NCBI GenBank assembly: GCA_017860335.1
Contig: JAFNAU010000107.1
Coordinates: 1 to 8,857 of the forward strand
Direction of reading: 5' to 3'
From: Bacteroidota bacterium
Lineage (GTDB): Bacteria > Bacteroidota > Bacteroidia > Bacteroidales > Paludibacteraceae
DNA length: 8,857 bases
Numbering within the stretch: position 1 is the first letter of the stretch; each line of letters begins with the position of its first letter. A program made the position numbers and the translations under genes. Positions 1-5,592 of the stretch are shown here, in pieces. The notes under the pieces were generated by a model that was given only the letters and a program-made list of their open reading frames with translations, did no database searches and was not told the origin of the DNA.

Positions 1-819
1 GATAAAGTTGAATTTATCAAAAAATGTCCCGAATGTGGTACGGAGTTGGTACGGATTGAAGGTGAAGCTGCCCACTACTGCCCCAATGAAAACGCATGTC
101 CGCCGCAAATTAAAGGAAAAATGGAGCATTTTGTCAGTCGCAAAGCTATGAATATTGACGGACTGGGTAGTGAGACAATCAACCTGCTGTATCAGAATGG
201 ATTGCTGCACAATATCGCCGATATTTATGAACTCAAAATTCCCGACTTGTCACGTCTCGAAAGACTGGGAATGAAATCGGCATACAACATTAAAGATGGC
301 GTGGAGAAATCGAAACAAGTACCGTTCGAGCGCGTAGTATTTGCACTCGGAATTCGGTTTGTGGGCGAAACAACCGCAAAAAAACTGGCACTAGCTTTTA
401 AAACCATCGAAAATCTGGAGAAAGCAAGGCTTGAGGAACTCATAGAAGTGGAAGAAATCGGTGAAAGGATTGCTCAAAGCGTGGTTAGCTACTTTTCCGA
501 CGAACGAAATATTGAGGTTGTTGAGCGGCTGAAATCATACGGGCTGCAAATGTCGGTTTCGGAAGATAAGCTGGAGAATAAGAGCAATATTCTTTCCGGA
601 ATGACAATTGTGATTAGCGGTACTTTCTCCAAACATTCGAGGGATGAATATAAAACCATCATAGAACAAAACGGAGGGAAAAATACCGGAAGTGTATCAG
701 CCAAAACAAGTTTCATTCTGGCAGGTGAAAATATGGGACCCGAAAAACTCAATAAAGCAGAGAAACTCAATGTCAGGATTATGAATGAAGATGAATTTCT
801 GGAGTTGATTGGCAGTTAA
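1..819 (+). CDS. ligA: NAD+-dependent DNA ligase LigA, C-terminal part (5' end outside window)
   Basis: LigA seals nicks in duplex DNA using NAD+, joining Okazaki fragments and finishing repair in the cytoplasm. The frame is open from base 1, so the adenylation and OB domains lie upstream of the window. The visible 272 residues begin at the zinc finger, with cysteines at visible residues 9, 12, 27 and 33 in the C-x2-C-x14-C-x5-C spacing of the family. A helix-hairpin-helix region follows (about 56-167, including [11 protein letters not shown]), then a BRCT domain (about 197-272) with the pattern GGK, GSVS, KTS, ILAG and a terminal EFLELIG. The distance from the first zinc cysteine to the C-terminus matches that of E. 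coli LigA closely, so the 3' end is intact. The downstream unknown gene starts 95 bp later behind its own likely promoter. The family call is near certain. Confidence 0.97.
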   Translation, partial: DKVEFIKKCPECGTELVRIEGEAAHYCPNENACPPQIKGKMEHFVSRKAMNIDGLGSETINLLYQNGLLHNIADIYELKIPDLSRLERLGMKSAYNIKDGVEKSKQVPFERVVFALGIRFVGETTAKKLALAFKTIENLEKARLEELIEVEEIGERIAQSVVSYFSDERNIEVVERLKSYGLQMSVSEDKLENKSNILSGMTIVISGTFSKHSRDEYKTIIEQNGGKNTGSVSAKTSFILAGENMGPEKLNKAEKLNVRIMNEDEFLELIGS

Positions 820-842
820 GCTGAAGAAAATGAACGCAACAG

Positions 843-874
843 TTACATTAATTCAACATTTTTACATAAATTTG
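843..874 (+). promoter_or_regulatory. Putative Bacteroidota-type promoter for the unknown gene at 915
   Basis: TAAATTTG at 867-874 fits the Bacteroidota -7 consensus TAnnTTTG. A weak -33 match (TTA at 843-845) sits 21 nt upstream. Transcription would begin near 880, leaving a leader of about 35 nt before the ATG at 915. This rests on motif match only; the -33 element is imperfect. Confidence 0.4.
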
Positions 875-914
875 TAAACAAAACTGGACGTGATGTTTCA
901 GAAATACCGGAAAC

Positions 915-1526
915 ATGAAAAAATTAAATCAATTTCTTTTCAAAAGACGATCGGCGGCTCATCTCGCGGCAACTGACCGAAACCGGCGTTTTGTCAACTA
1001 CGAGAATGCCAACACCGTGCTGTTATTGTTTGAAAGCGATTATATTGAAAAGAATAGATATATCCGGAAAGTCATTGAGCAGCTTGCCGCCGATGGTAAA
1101 AAAGTTACAGCCTGGGGATATTTATACAATAAGAAGGCTACCACTGCTAACCTGCCCAGTTTCAAAATCATGGATAAAAGTACTCTTGACTGGTTCGAAT
1201 GTCCGAAAGAGCAACTTCTGAAAGAGCTTCGCGAGGAAACTTACGATCTGCTGATTGACCTGACACTTACCGACCATTTACCATTACAGTACATTTGTCT
1301 GTATGCCAATGCAGCATTCAAAACGGGAATGAGCCGGAATATTGACAACATTCTGGATTTTAAAATTAATATACCCTTACCCGAAAATACTGAAACGGTC
1401 GCTGAAACTACCGAAGATAATAAATCCGATTTTGAAGATCTGAACGAAAGTATGTTTCACACAGACCAGCAATTTCTGTACGAATTGATAATTTTTTACC
1501 TGAAAAATATACAAACTACAGATTAA
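915..1526 (+). CDS. Conserved Bacteroidota protein of unknown function (DUF6913-like)
   Basis: This encodes 203 residues of unknown function. The start is the first ATG of the frame; the N-terminus is basic (MKKLNQFLFKRR) and there is no signal peptide or membrane segment, so a cytoplasmic protein is expected. The core looks alpha/beta: a strand near 35-40 (VLLLFES), a helix near 48-60, a strand near 63-70 (KKVTAWGYLY) and LLIDLTLTDHLPLQYICLYANAAFKTG at about 112-138 (written here as a region, key residues D115, D120 and H121). An acidic low-complexity stretch follows at about 155-176, then a C-terminal helix. I associate this pattern, and the position between ligA and dapA, with a Bacteroidota-specific family annotated DUF6913, but that name is from memory and unverified. 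Synteny with ligA and dapA does not establish a role. It lies 93 bp before dapA on the same strand. Confidence 0.8.
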   Translation: MKKLNQFLFKRRSAAHLAATDRNRRFVNYENANTVLLLFESDYIEKNRYIRKVIEQLAADGKKVTAWGYLYNKKATTANLPSFKIMDKSTLDWFECPKEQLLKELREETYDLLIDLTLTDHLPLQYICLYANAAFKTGMSRNIDNILDFKINIPLPENTETVAETTEDNKSDFEDLNESMFHTDQQFLYELIIFYLKNIQTTD

Positions 1527-1531
1527 AACCG

Positions 1532-1539
1532 TATTTTTG
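1532..1539 (+). promoter_or_regulatory. Putative -7 box of a dapA promoter
   Basis: TATTTTTG followed by CA exactly fits TAnnTTTG and lies 6 bp after the stop codon of the preceding gene. A convincing TTG -33 element at the usual 19-21 nt spacing is not visible. A start near 1545 would give dapA a leader of about 75 nt. Read-through from the upstream gene is also possible. Confidence 0.4.
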
Positions 1540-1571
1540 CAAAAAAATTGAATTTCAATCATCCTGCAGAT

Positions 1572-1604
1572 ATGAGTTCCAATTTACACTGCTGCATGAT
1601 TTAA
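1572..1604 (+). CDS. Possible 10-codon leader ORF upstream of dapA
   Basis: ATG at 1572 opens a frame encoding MSSNLHCCMI that ends with TAA at 1602-1604, 15 bp before the dapA start. It would lie inside the predicted dapA leader transcript. Two adjacent Cys codons followed by Met and Ile give it the look of a leader peptide. No ribosome-binding site and no terminator or anti-terminator pair is evident. It has no Lys codon, which would be expected for control by the DapA pathway end product. Chance is a realistic alternative. Confidence 0.15.
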   Translation: MSSNLHCCMI

Positions 1605-1619
1605 CGAGATACTTTCCAA

Positions 1620-2504
1620 ATGCTGAACACTAAACTGATTGGAATGGGTGTAGCCCTGATTACACCGTTCAAAGAGGATGAAACAATAGATTTTGAAGCT
1701 CTCAAGCGCCTGGTTGAGCATCAGATTAAAAATGGGACTGACTACCTCGTAGTTTGCGGTACCACTGCCGAAACTCCCACACTAACCGATGATGAAAAAG
1801 ATGAAATTACACGCTTTGTTGTGAACTGTGTTGCCGGACGTATTCCGATTGTATTGGGTGTTGGTGGAAATAATACAAAGCTGGTTGTCAACCAGTTGCA
1901 AACGAAAGATTTTTCCGGGATTGATGCCATTCTGTCCGTTACTCCCTATTACAATAAGCCATCGCAGGAAGGTATATATCAGCACTATGCAGCCATAGCC
2001 AGGAATTCTCCGCTCCCGGTGATACTTTACAATGTTCCCGGACGAACAGGCGTAAACATGCTTCCCGAAACTACCATTCGTTTAGCGAATGAATTCCCGA
2101 ATATTTGCGCAGTAAAAGAAGCTTCGGGTAATTTCACCCAGATAGATGATATAATTAAAAACAAACCGGCCGATTTTATGGTCATTTCGGGTGACGATGG
2201 CATTACTTTCCCGCTCATTACTCTCGGAGCTGTGGGCGTTATTTCTGTTATTGGCAATGCTTTCCCGAAGGAATTCAGTAAAATGGTACGACTTGCACTG
2301 CAGGGTGATTACAACAATGCACGGCAGATACATTACAAGTTTACCGAATTGTTTAATTTACTCTTTGTCGAGGGCAATCCCGCAGGAGTGAAAAGTATGC
2401 TGGCAGTGATGGGAATGATTGAAAACAAACTACGTTTGCCGCTCGTTCCCAACACTATCAAAACTTACGAGAAAATACGAAAAGTACTGAACGAACTGAT
2501 ATAA
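1620..2504 (+). CDS. dapA: 4-hydroxy-tetrahydrodipicolinate synthase
   Basis: DapA condenses pyruvate with L-aspartate-4-semialdehyde, the committed step of the diaminopimelate/lysine pathway, in the cytoplasm. The 294-residue product has the normal length for this TIM-barrel family. Visible active-site elements are GTTAE at 47-51 (T48/T49 match the catalytic Thr region; the usual GTTGE has Ala in place of Gly), TPYYNKPSQEG with Y110/Y111, ILYNVPGRTG with the catalytic Tyr at 137 and substrate-binding Arg at 142, and AVKEASGN with the Schiff-base lysine at 166. SGDDGITFPLITLGAVGVIS at 190-209 is the typical C-terminal barrel signature. All catalytic residues are retained, so the enzyme should be active. 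The ATG at 1620 gives the usual short N-terminus before LIGMGVALITPF. It is convergent with the transporter gene, with a 9-bp gap and no visible terminator between them. Confidence 0.97.
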   Translation: MLNTKLIGMGVALITPFKEDETIDFEALKRLVEHQIKNGTDYLVVCGTTAETPTLTDDEKDEITRFVVNCVAGRIPIVLGVGGNNTKLVVNQLQTKDFSGIDAILSVTPYYNKPSQEGIYQHYAAIARNSPLPVILYNVPGRTGVNMLPETTIRLANEFPNICAVKEASGNFTQIDDIIKNKPADFMVISGDDGITFPLITLGAVGVISVIGNAFPKEFSKMVRLALQGDYNNARQIHYKFTELFNLLFVEGNPAGVKSMLAVMGMIENKLRLPLVPNTIKTYEKIRKVLNELI

Positions 2505-2513
2505 AATCTGTAT

Positions 2514-3401
2514 TTACAAAAAGAAAAGACTTGCTCCAACGATACTGATTACAGCTCCCACAACCTGGCGGGCTGTAATTTTTTCTTTAAACATAATGGA
2601 CGAGGGAACAATGATAAAGATAGGCACAAGCGCCATCAGTGTTGAGGCAATACCTGTCTGCGTATTCTGAATGGCAAACAAACCCAAGGCTACCCCGATA
2701 AATGGTCCGAATACAGAGCCTACAACCACCGATTTCATACTTACTTTATCTTTTGTAGCTGAAACGACCTTATTCCATCTCCCCACAAAAGTAATAAACA
2801 CGACAAAACATATCAAACCGAAGATCGCCCGGATTTGTGTTGCTGCTACTGGATCATAATCGCCCATCCCTTTCTTACTCAAAATCAAACCTACAGCCTG
2901 CCCGAGCGCACCACCAAAAGCAAGCAGAAATCCTTTCAGAGGTATATTCAGTTTCAGATTTTTATTGGCAATTGCAATCATAATACCTGTAATACTAAGC
3001 ACAATAGCCAATATGCTCATAACTTCAAGAATTTCATCCAGAAAGATCCAGCCGATGATAGCTGTGAGCATAGGTGCAAGGCTCATGATCAATGCAGCAG
3101 TACGTGACCCTATAACAGTATAGGATTTGAACAGACACAGATCGCCCAGAAAAAAGCCCACTATTCCCGATAGTCCGAGCCAGATCCAGTTATAGTTACT
3201 TGCATCGGAGGGGAAGAATCGCCCGCGTGTAACCAGCGTGGTAAGTCCCAGAAAAACGATAGCCAGAGCCAGCCTGATAATATTCACCGGCAACGAACCA
3301 ATTTTTTTCGAAGCTTTTTCGAAGAAAAGAGCACTCATAGTCCAGCATACCGATACAAAAAGAGCGGCAAGTTCGCCGATATGTGATTGCAGATAAAACA
3401 T
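2514..3401 (-). CDS. EamA/DMT-family ten-helix membrane transporter
   Basis: This is an inner-membrane protein of the drug/metabolite transporter superfamily, whose members export or take up amino acids, nucleotide precursors or other small metabolites; the substrate cannot be read from sequence. The 295 residues contain about ten hydrophobic segments (roughly 9-28, 38-57, 72-94, 101-121, 127-145, 155-175, 186-207, 225-245, 251-271 and 276-295). An internal duplication is clear: MSLAPMLTAIIGWIFLDE near 106-123 parallels MALVPIFIIVPSSIMFKE near 256-273, each followed by a last helix with a glycine-rich end, the hallmark of two tandem EamA repeats. The start is an ATG giving a short hydrophilic N-terminus. 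It is transcribed towards dapA and lies downstream of the tRNA terminator, so it should have its own promoter; I could not find a clear TAnnTTTG motif for it. Confidence 0.9.
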   Translation of the reverse strand: MFYLQSHIGELAALFVSVCWTMSALFFEKASKKIGSLPVNIIRLALAIVFLGLTTLVTRGRFFPSDASNYNWIWLGLSGIVGFFLGDLCLFKSYTVIGSRTAALIMSLAPMLTAIIGWIFLDEILEVMSILAIVLSITGIMIAIANKNLKLNIPLKGFLLAFGGALGQAVGLILSKKGMGDYDPVAATQIRAIFGLICFVVFITFVGRWNKVVSATKDKVSMKSVVVGSVFGPFIGVALGLFAIQNTQTGIASTLMALVPIFIIVPSSIMFKEKITARQVVGAVISIVGASLFFL

Positions 3402-3466
3402 ACTACAGAATGAATTAAGTTTGAATTTGTACTTTTGACAGCTATACCACCCTATTCGTGGGTATG

Positions 3467-3505
3467 AAAATAAAAAAAAAGACCCTAACAGTAATTGTCA
3501 GGGTC
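3467..3505 (-). terminator. Rho-independent terminator of the tRNA-Tyr/tRNA-Gly unit
   Basis: On the minus strand, 13 nt after the tRNA-Gly 3' end, arms 3496-3505 and 3481-3490 form a 10-bp hairpin with one mismatch and a 5-nt loop. It is followed immediately by nine T, then A and four T (3480 down to 3467). The opposite strand has a weaker T-run (3512-3514 region), so the main direction is minus. It separates the tRNA unit from the transporter gene. Confidence 0.9.
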
Positions 3506-3517
3506 TTCATTTTTGAG

Positions 3518-3590
3518 AGCGGAAGACGGGGCTCAAACCCGCGACCCTCAGCTTGGAAGGCTAATGCTCTATCGACTGAGCTACTTCCGC
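3518..3590 (-). tRNA. tRNA-Gly (anticodon TCC)
   Basis: The minus strand folds as a full cloverleaf. The acceptor stem is GCGGAAG/CTTCCGC (3584-3590 with 3519-3525), the D stem GCTC/GAGC, the anticodon stem TTAGC/GCTGA with loop CTTCCAA, and the T arm GCGGG-TTTGAGC-CCCGT. The anticodon TCC lies at 3555-3557 and reads GGA and related Gly codons. The discriminator base is U (3518), as expected for bacterial tRNA-Gly. CCA is not encoded. Confidence 0.97.
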
Positions 3591-3595
3591 AAGTT

Positions 3596-3669
3596 AAATT
3601 TGAAAATTTGTTGATTTGAAAATTTGAAAATGTATCTTCAAATTTTCAAATTTCTTAATTTTCAAATTT
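3596..3669. repeat. Nested AT-rich inverted repeat between the two tRNA genes
   Basis: Two perfect arm pairs are nested: outer arms 3596-3608 and 3657-3669 (13 bp), inner arms 3614-3628 and 3637-3651 (15 bp). They are separated by 5-nt internal loops and close on an 8-nt loop (3629-3636). Every arm is built from the unit TTTGAAAATTTG or its complement, so direct repeats are embedded too. The element occupies nearly the whole spacer between the tRNAs and would form a long, weakly stable A/U hairpin in the precursor transcript. Confidence 0.85.
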
Positions 3670-3673
3670 GTTG

Positions 3674-3756
3674 TGGGCAGTGAAGGATTCGAACCTCCGA
3701 AGTCGAAAGACAACTGAGTTACAGTCAGTCCCATTTGGCCACTCTGGTAACTGCCC
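3674..3756 (-). tRNA. tRNA-Tyr (anticodon GTA)
   Basis: The minus strand gives an 83-nt class II tRNA. The acceptor stem is GGGCAGT/ACTGCCC (3750-3756 with 3675-3681) with discriminator A at 3674. The anticodon stem is ACTGA/TCAGT around loop CTGTAAC, the T arm is GGAGG-TTCGAAT-CCTTC, and a long variable arm is present as in bacterial tRNA-Tyr. The anticodon GTA lies at 3720-3722. CCA is not encoded. It is the first gene of a unit that continues into tRNA-Gly. Confidence 0.97.
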
Positions 3757-3778
3757 AGTGGCTTATCAAAAGCGAGTG

Positions 3779-3808
3779 CAAAGATAGCTATATTTTTGAA
3801 ATTACCAA
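3779..3808 (-). promoter_or_regulatory. Near-consensus promoter of the tRNA-Tyr/tRNA-Gly unit
   Basis: On the minus strand TATCTTTG (3779-3786) fits TAnnTTTG. TTG (3806-3808) lies exactly 19 nt upstream, the textbook spacing for the Bacteroidota primary sigma factor. Initiation would fall near 3773, about 17 nt before the mature tRNA-Tyr. The -33 element lies inside the last codons of ribH (Val-Trp before the TAA at 3802-3804), so the tRNA promoter is embedded in the gene end. Confidence 0.8.
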
Positions 3809-4326
3809 ACAATATTTGCCATTTTTATGGCAGTAATTGCGGCTTCGTCCCCTTTATTTCCATGTATTCCACCCGCACGGTCTTTTGCCTGTTGTAATGT
3901 ATTGGTAGTCAGCACACCGAAAATAACCGGACAACCATCGGGACGGATATTGAGTTCGGTGATACCTGCTGTTACACCCTGACAAACATAATTGAAATGT
4001 GGTGTTTCGCCCTGTACGACACACCCGAGTACGATGATAGCTGAGTATTTATGTGTTTTGTCATCTCCATCGGTTTGGAAATATTCTTCATAAAATCGTT
4101 TGGCTGCAAAGCTAAGCTCAAAAGTACCCGGAACATGAACGATTGTAATATTTTCTATCAATGCTCCGTTCTCAAGCAAAGTATTTACAGCTCCATCGAG
4201 TAAAGCTTCGGTTATATCCGGATTCCATTCAGCCACCGCAATGGCGTATTTCTGTTCGGCAACTTTTGCCTTGACGGGCATAAGATCCGGATCGTAAGTC
4301 GATAAATTGTGGTACTGCGTAGCCAT
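3802..4326 (-). CDS. ribH: 6,7-dimethyl-8-ribityllumazine synthase
   Basis: RibH condenses 5-amino-6-ribitylaminouracil with 3,4-dihydroxy-2-butanone 4-phosphate, the penultimate step of riboflavin synthesis, as a cytoplasmic oligomeric shell. The 174-residue product is slightly longer than the E. coli enzyme because of an N-terminal extension of about 15-20 residues. Motifs in order are AVAEWN (30-35, aromatic W34 for ring stacking), [14 protein letters not shown] (65-78), [15 protein letters not shown] (100-114) with the catalytic His at 110, and a C-terminal [17 protein letters not shown] (136-152) followed by GNKGDEAA. Position 105 is Gln where many homologues have Arg (GxVIRG), a change I believe is common in this phylum. 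It lies 95 bp downstream of the TPR gene on the same strand; no clear promoter or FMN riboswitch precedes it. Confidence 0.96.
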   Translation of the reverse strand: MATQYHNLSTYDPDLMPVKAKVAEQKYAIAVAEWNPDITEALLDGAVNTLLENGALIENITIVHVPGTFELSFAAKRFYEEYFQTDGDDKTHKYSAIIVLGCVVQGETPHFNYVCQGVTAGITELNIRPDGCPVIFGVLTTNTLQQAKDRAGGIHGNKGDEAAITAIKMANIVW

Positions 4327-4368
4327 AATCTGATGTATTTGTAATTGATTATTAGGATATTTAACAAT

Positions 4369-4399
4369 AAAGCTGCTATCCGAACCAGAAAGCAGCTTT
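4369..4399 (-). terminator. Hairpin between the TPR gene and ribH, possible terminator or attenuator
   Basis: Perfect 9-bp arms AAAGCTGCT (4369-4377) and AGCAGCTTT (4391-4399) enclose a 13-nt loop. On the minus strand the hairpin is followed by ATTGTTAAATA, a poor U-tract. It may weakly terminate TPR-gene transcripts, stabilise their 3' ends, or reduce read-through into ribH. Function is inferred from structure only. Confidence 0.5.
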
Positions 4400-4421
4400 A
4401 CATATATTGCTTAATAAAATT

Positions 4422-5093
4422 TTATTTTTGTACCCGGGCCAGGTATTTATCAATATCACCAGCTTCCATGCTTTTCGGATAATCATTTTTTATCTGAAGA
4501 TACATTTTTTCTGCCTCGGCAGTTTGCCCTTTTGTTTCGTAGAGGATACCGGCTTTTTTCAGGTAGATTGGGCTAAGGTCATTCTTCTCAGCAACAGCCT
4601 TGCTGTAATAATCCTGAGCTTTACCCGTTTCTCCCATCTCGGCATAGCAATCGCCCGTTAATCCGATAATAGTAGTTTTGAAGAAATCATCTTCAGCATC
4701 GTATTGTGTCAGGTATTTTACAGCATCCTGATATTTACCCAGTTTATAATAACAAATTCCTGTATATGCATTAGCCAGATTGCCACTTGCAGTCATTCCG
4801 TACTCCGATGCAATTTCTTTGAAGCCCATCACATCTTTACCGTCGCCATCAAGCGCAACTTTAAAAGAATCTACTGCAAAGTATTCCTGAGTTTTGTACA
4901 TGGCATTTTCTGCCGCAACTTCTCTTGGTTTCAGATAAAAGTTATTGAAAGCCATGACAGCTAACACGACAAGTACCACAATACCAACACCGATCAGAAT
5001 TTGTTTTTGGTATTTTTCAATAAATGCTTCCGATGAACTTAAAGCACGTCCCACATTTTCAAGTTCTGCAGATTCTACTACTTTTTTCGACAT
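4422..5093 (-). CDS. Membrane-anchored tetratricopeptide-repeat protein
   Basis: The 223-residue protein has a cytoplasmic-looking N-terminus (1-30), a single hydrophobic segment at about 31-49 (ILIGVGIVVLVVLAVMAF), and a large domain predicted to face the periplasm. That domain carries at least three TPR-like helical hairpins: about 104-132 (NLANAYTGICYYKLGKYQDA), about 140-170 (IIGLTGDCYAEMGETGKAQ) and about 174-206 (IYLKKAGILYETKGQTAEAE). This one-helix-plus-TPR layout resembles YfgM-like ancillary proteins that bind partners at the inner membrane. The resemblance is architectural and I do not claim orthology; no enzymatic motif is present. A promoter fits just upstream at 5132-5162. It is followed by a hairpin and then ribH, so the two genes may share transcripts, without evidence of a shared function. 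Confidence 0.85.
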   Translation of the reverse strand: MSKKVVESAELENVGRALSSSEAFIEKYQKQILIGVGIVVLVVLAVMAFNNFYLKPREVAAENAMYKTQEYFAVDSFKVALDGDGKDVMGFKEIASEYGMTASGNLANAYTGICYYKLGKYQDAVKYLTQYDAEDDFFKTTIIGLTGDCYAEMGETGKAQDYYSKAVAEKNDLSPIYLKKAGILYETKGQTAEAEKMYLQIKNDYPKSMEAGDIDKYLARVQK

Positions 5094-5131
5094 AAATATT
5101 TTATGATTTATTATTAATTATTTTTGAACCA

Positions 5132-5162
5132 CAAAAGTAAAGTTTTTCTTTCATATACCGAA
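5132..5162 (-). promoter_or_regulatory. Putative promoter of the TPR gene
   Basis: On the minus strand TACTTTTG (5132-5139) fits TAnnTTTG. TTC, a one-base mismatch to TTG, lies 20 nt upstream at 5160-5162. Initiation would be near 5126, giving a leader of about 33 nt that is extremely A/T-rich and lacks a Shine-Dalgarno match. Confidence 0.6.
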
Positions 5163-5279
5163 ATAATCTGTCTGTTTTTTTAGCTTATATTTCGTTCAGA
5201 AGCAATTTATATACAGATTAGTATCAACAATTAACAAAAAAATTAACGCGAAAATGAACCTTTGTTGTGATAAAAGTAT
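5163..5279. other. AT-rich intergenic DNA between divergent promoters
   Basis: There is no plausible coding frame here. TAATCTGT at 5164-5171 and ACAGATTA at 5213-5220 form a perfect 8-bp inverted pair separated by 41 nt, which could be a spaced operator but may be chance in such AT-rich sequence. The stretch separates the leftward TPR promoter from the rightward -7 box at 5280. Confidence 0.4.
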
Positions 5280-5287
5280 TATATTTG
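5280..5287 (+). promoter_or_regulatory. -7 box of the 6S-like RNA
   Basis: TATATTTG matches TAnnTTTG exactly and ends 2 nt before the predicted 5' end of the structured RNA at about 5290. That is close to the expected initiation distance, or a few bases short of it. The upstream TTG triplets (5262-5264, 5265-5267) are closer than the usual 19-21 nt, so the -33 element is uncertain. Confidence 0.6.
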
Positions 5288-5289
5288 TG

Positions 5290-5470
5290 AACCGCATTGT
5301 TCAGAGATTGGAAAACTCAACAGAATTTTTATATGAGTAACAAACGGTTTTTAATGGCGGGCTGCGCCGCAAGGTATTCCGATACGTCGGGACAGCAGAT
5401 TACAGAAAGAACCAATGCCTCAAATCCTATTTATAGGAGTTTTCTCAACAAGTAACAATGCGGTTTTTCG
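5290..5470 (+). ncRNA. Candidate 6S-like regulatory RNA (about 180 nt)
   Basis: A long, nearly end-to-end fold is visible. The closing stem pairs 5290-5301 with 5454-5465 (12 bp, no mismatch). A second helix pairs 5308-5318 with 5437-5448 (11 bp, one bulged base). A large, mostly unpaired central bubble follows (about 5319-5345 against 5414-5436). An apical arm is built from 5346-5351/5408-5413, 5352-5355/5399-5402, 5362-5365/5395-5398, 5367-5369/5388-5390 and 5374-5377/5382-5385, capped by the tetraloop TCCG. The 3' side runs into TTTTT-CG-TTTTTT (5464-5476), giving intrinsic termination. Length, single long hairpin and central bubble are the architecture of 6S RNA, which binds housekeeping RNA polymerase as an open-promoter mimic. 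The identity is inferred from the fold and needs a covariance search; another sRNA is possible. Confidence 0.6.
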
Positions 5471-5592
5471 TTTTTTACGAACTTCCTCCCTTGCTCTTTC
5501 CAATATATAGTTCACAAAAATCCCGGAATAATATTACCATTCAAACTGAAACAGATACAATCAAAGTATTTGTTACGAACCCGGATGGTTAG
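5458..5592 (+). CDS. Doubtful 44-codon ORF, possibly a gene remnant
   Basis: The ATG at 5458 lies inside the closing stem of the RNA above, and the frame runs to TAG at 5590-5592, overlapping the esterase stop codon on the other strand by 3-4 bp. The last 20 residues (NITIQTETDTIKVFVTNPDG) look like a beta-strand-rich protein end, while the first part is hydrophobic and rich in F, L and P. No ribosome-binding site is visible, and the start coincides with an RNA terminator. I do not recognise a family. It may be chance or the degraded 3' end of an older gene. Apart from this frame I see nothing in 5477-5588. Confidence 0.15.
   Translation: MRFFVFYELPPLLFPIYSSQKSRNNITIQTETDTIKVFVTNPDG

Noticed and set aside
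3430..3465. A plus-strand TACTTTTG (3430-3437) followed by a small imperfect hairpin (3444-3465), as a possible sRNA start
   Set aside because: No -33 element lies at the right spacing, nothing recognisable follows except the terminator of the opposite strand, and the hairpin has a bulge. The motif is short enough to occur by chance.
3594..3812. A 72-codon minus-strand frame ending in NLKIKKFENLKIHFQIF-like repeats
   Set aside because: It runs through tRNA-Tyr and the AT-rich inverted repeat; the repetitive Lys/Phe/Asn/Ile tail is simply the translated TTTGAAAATTTG unit.
4327..4421. An FMN riboswitch before ribH
   Set aside because: The spacer is only 95 bp, is AT-rich and holds a single simple hairpin; the multi-helix, G-rich conserved core of an FMN riboswitch is absent.
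5290..5465. A MITE-like mobile element, because of 12-bp terminal inverted repeats
   Set aside because: No target-site duplication flanks the arms. The inner sequence has further ordered helices, and a promoter and U-run sit exactly at the two ends, which favours a structured RNA gene. A genome-wide copy count would settle it.
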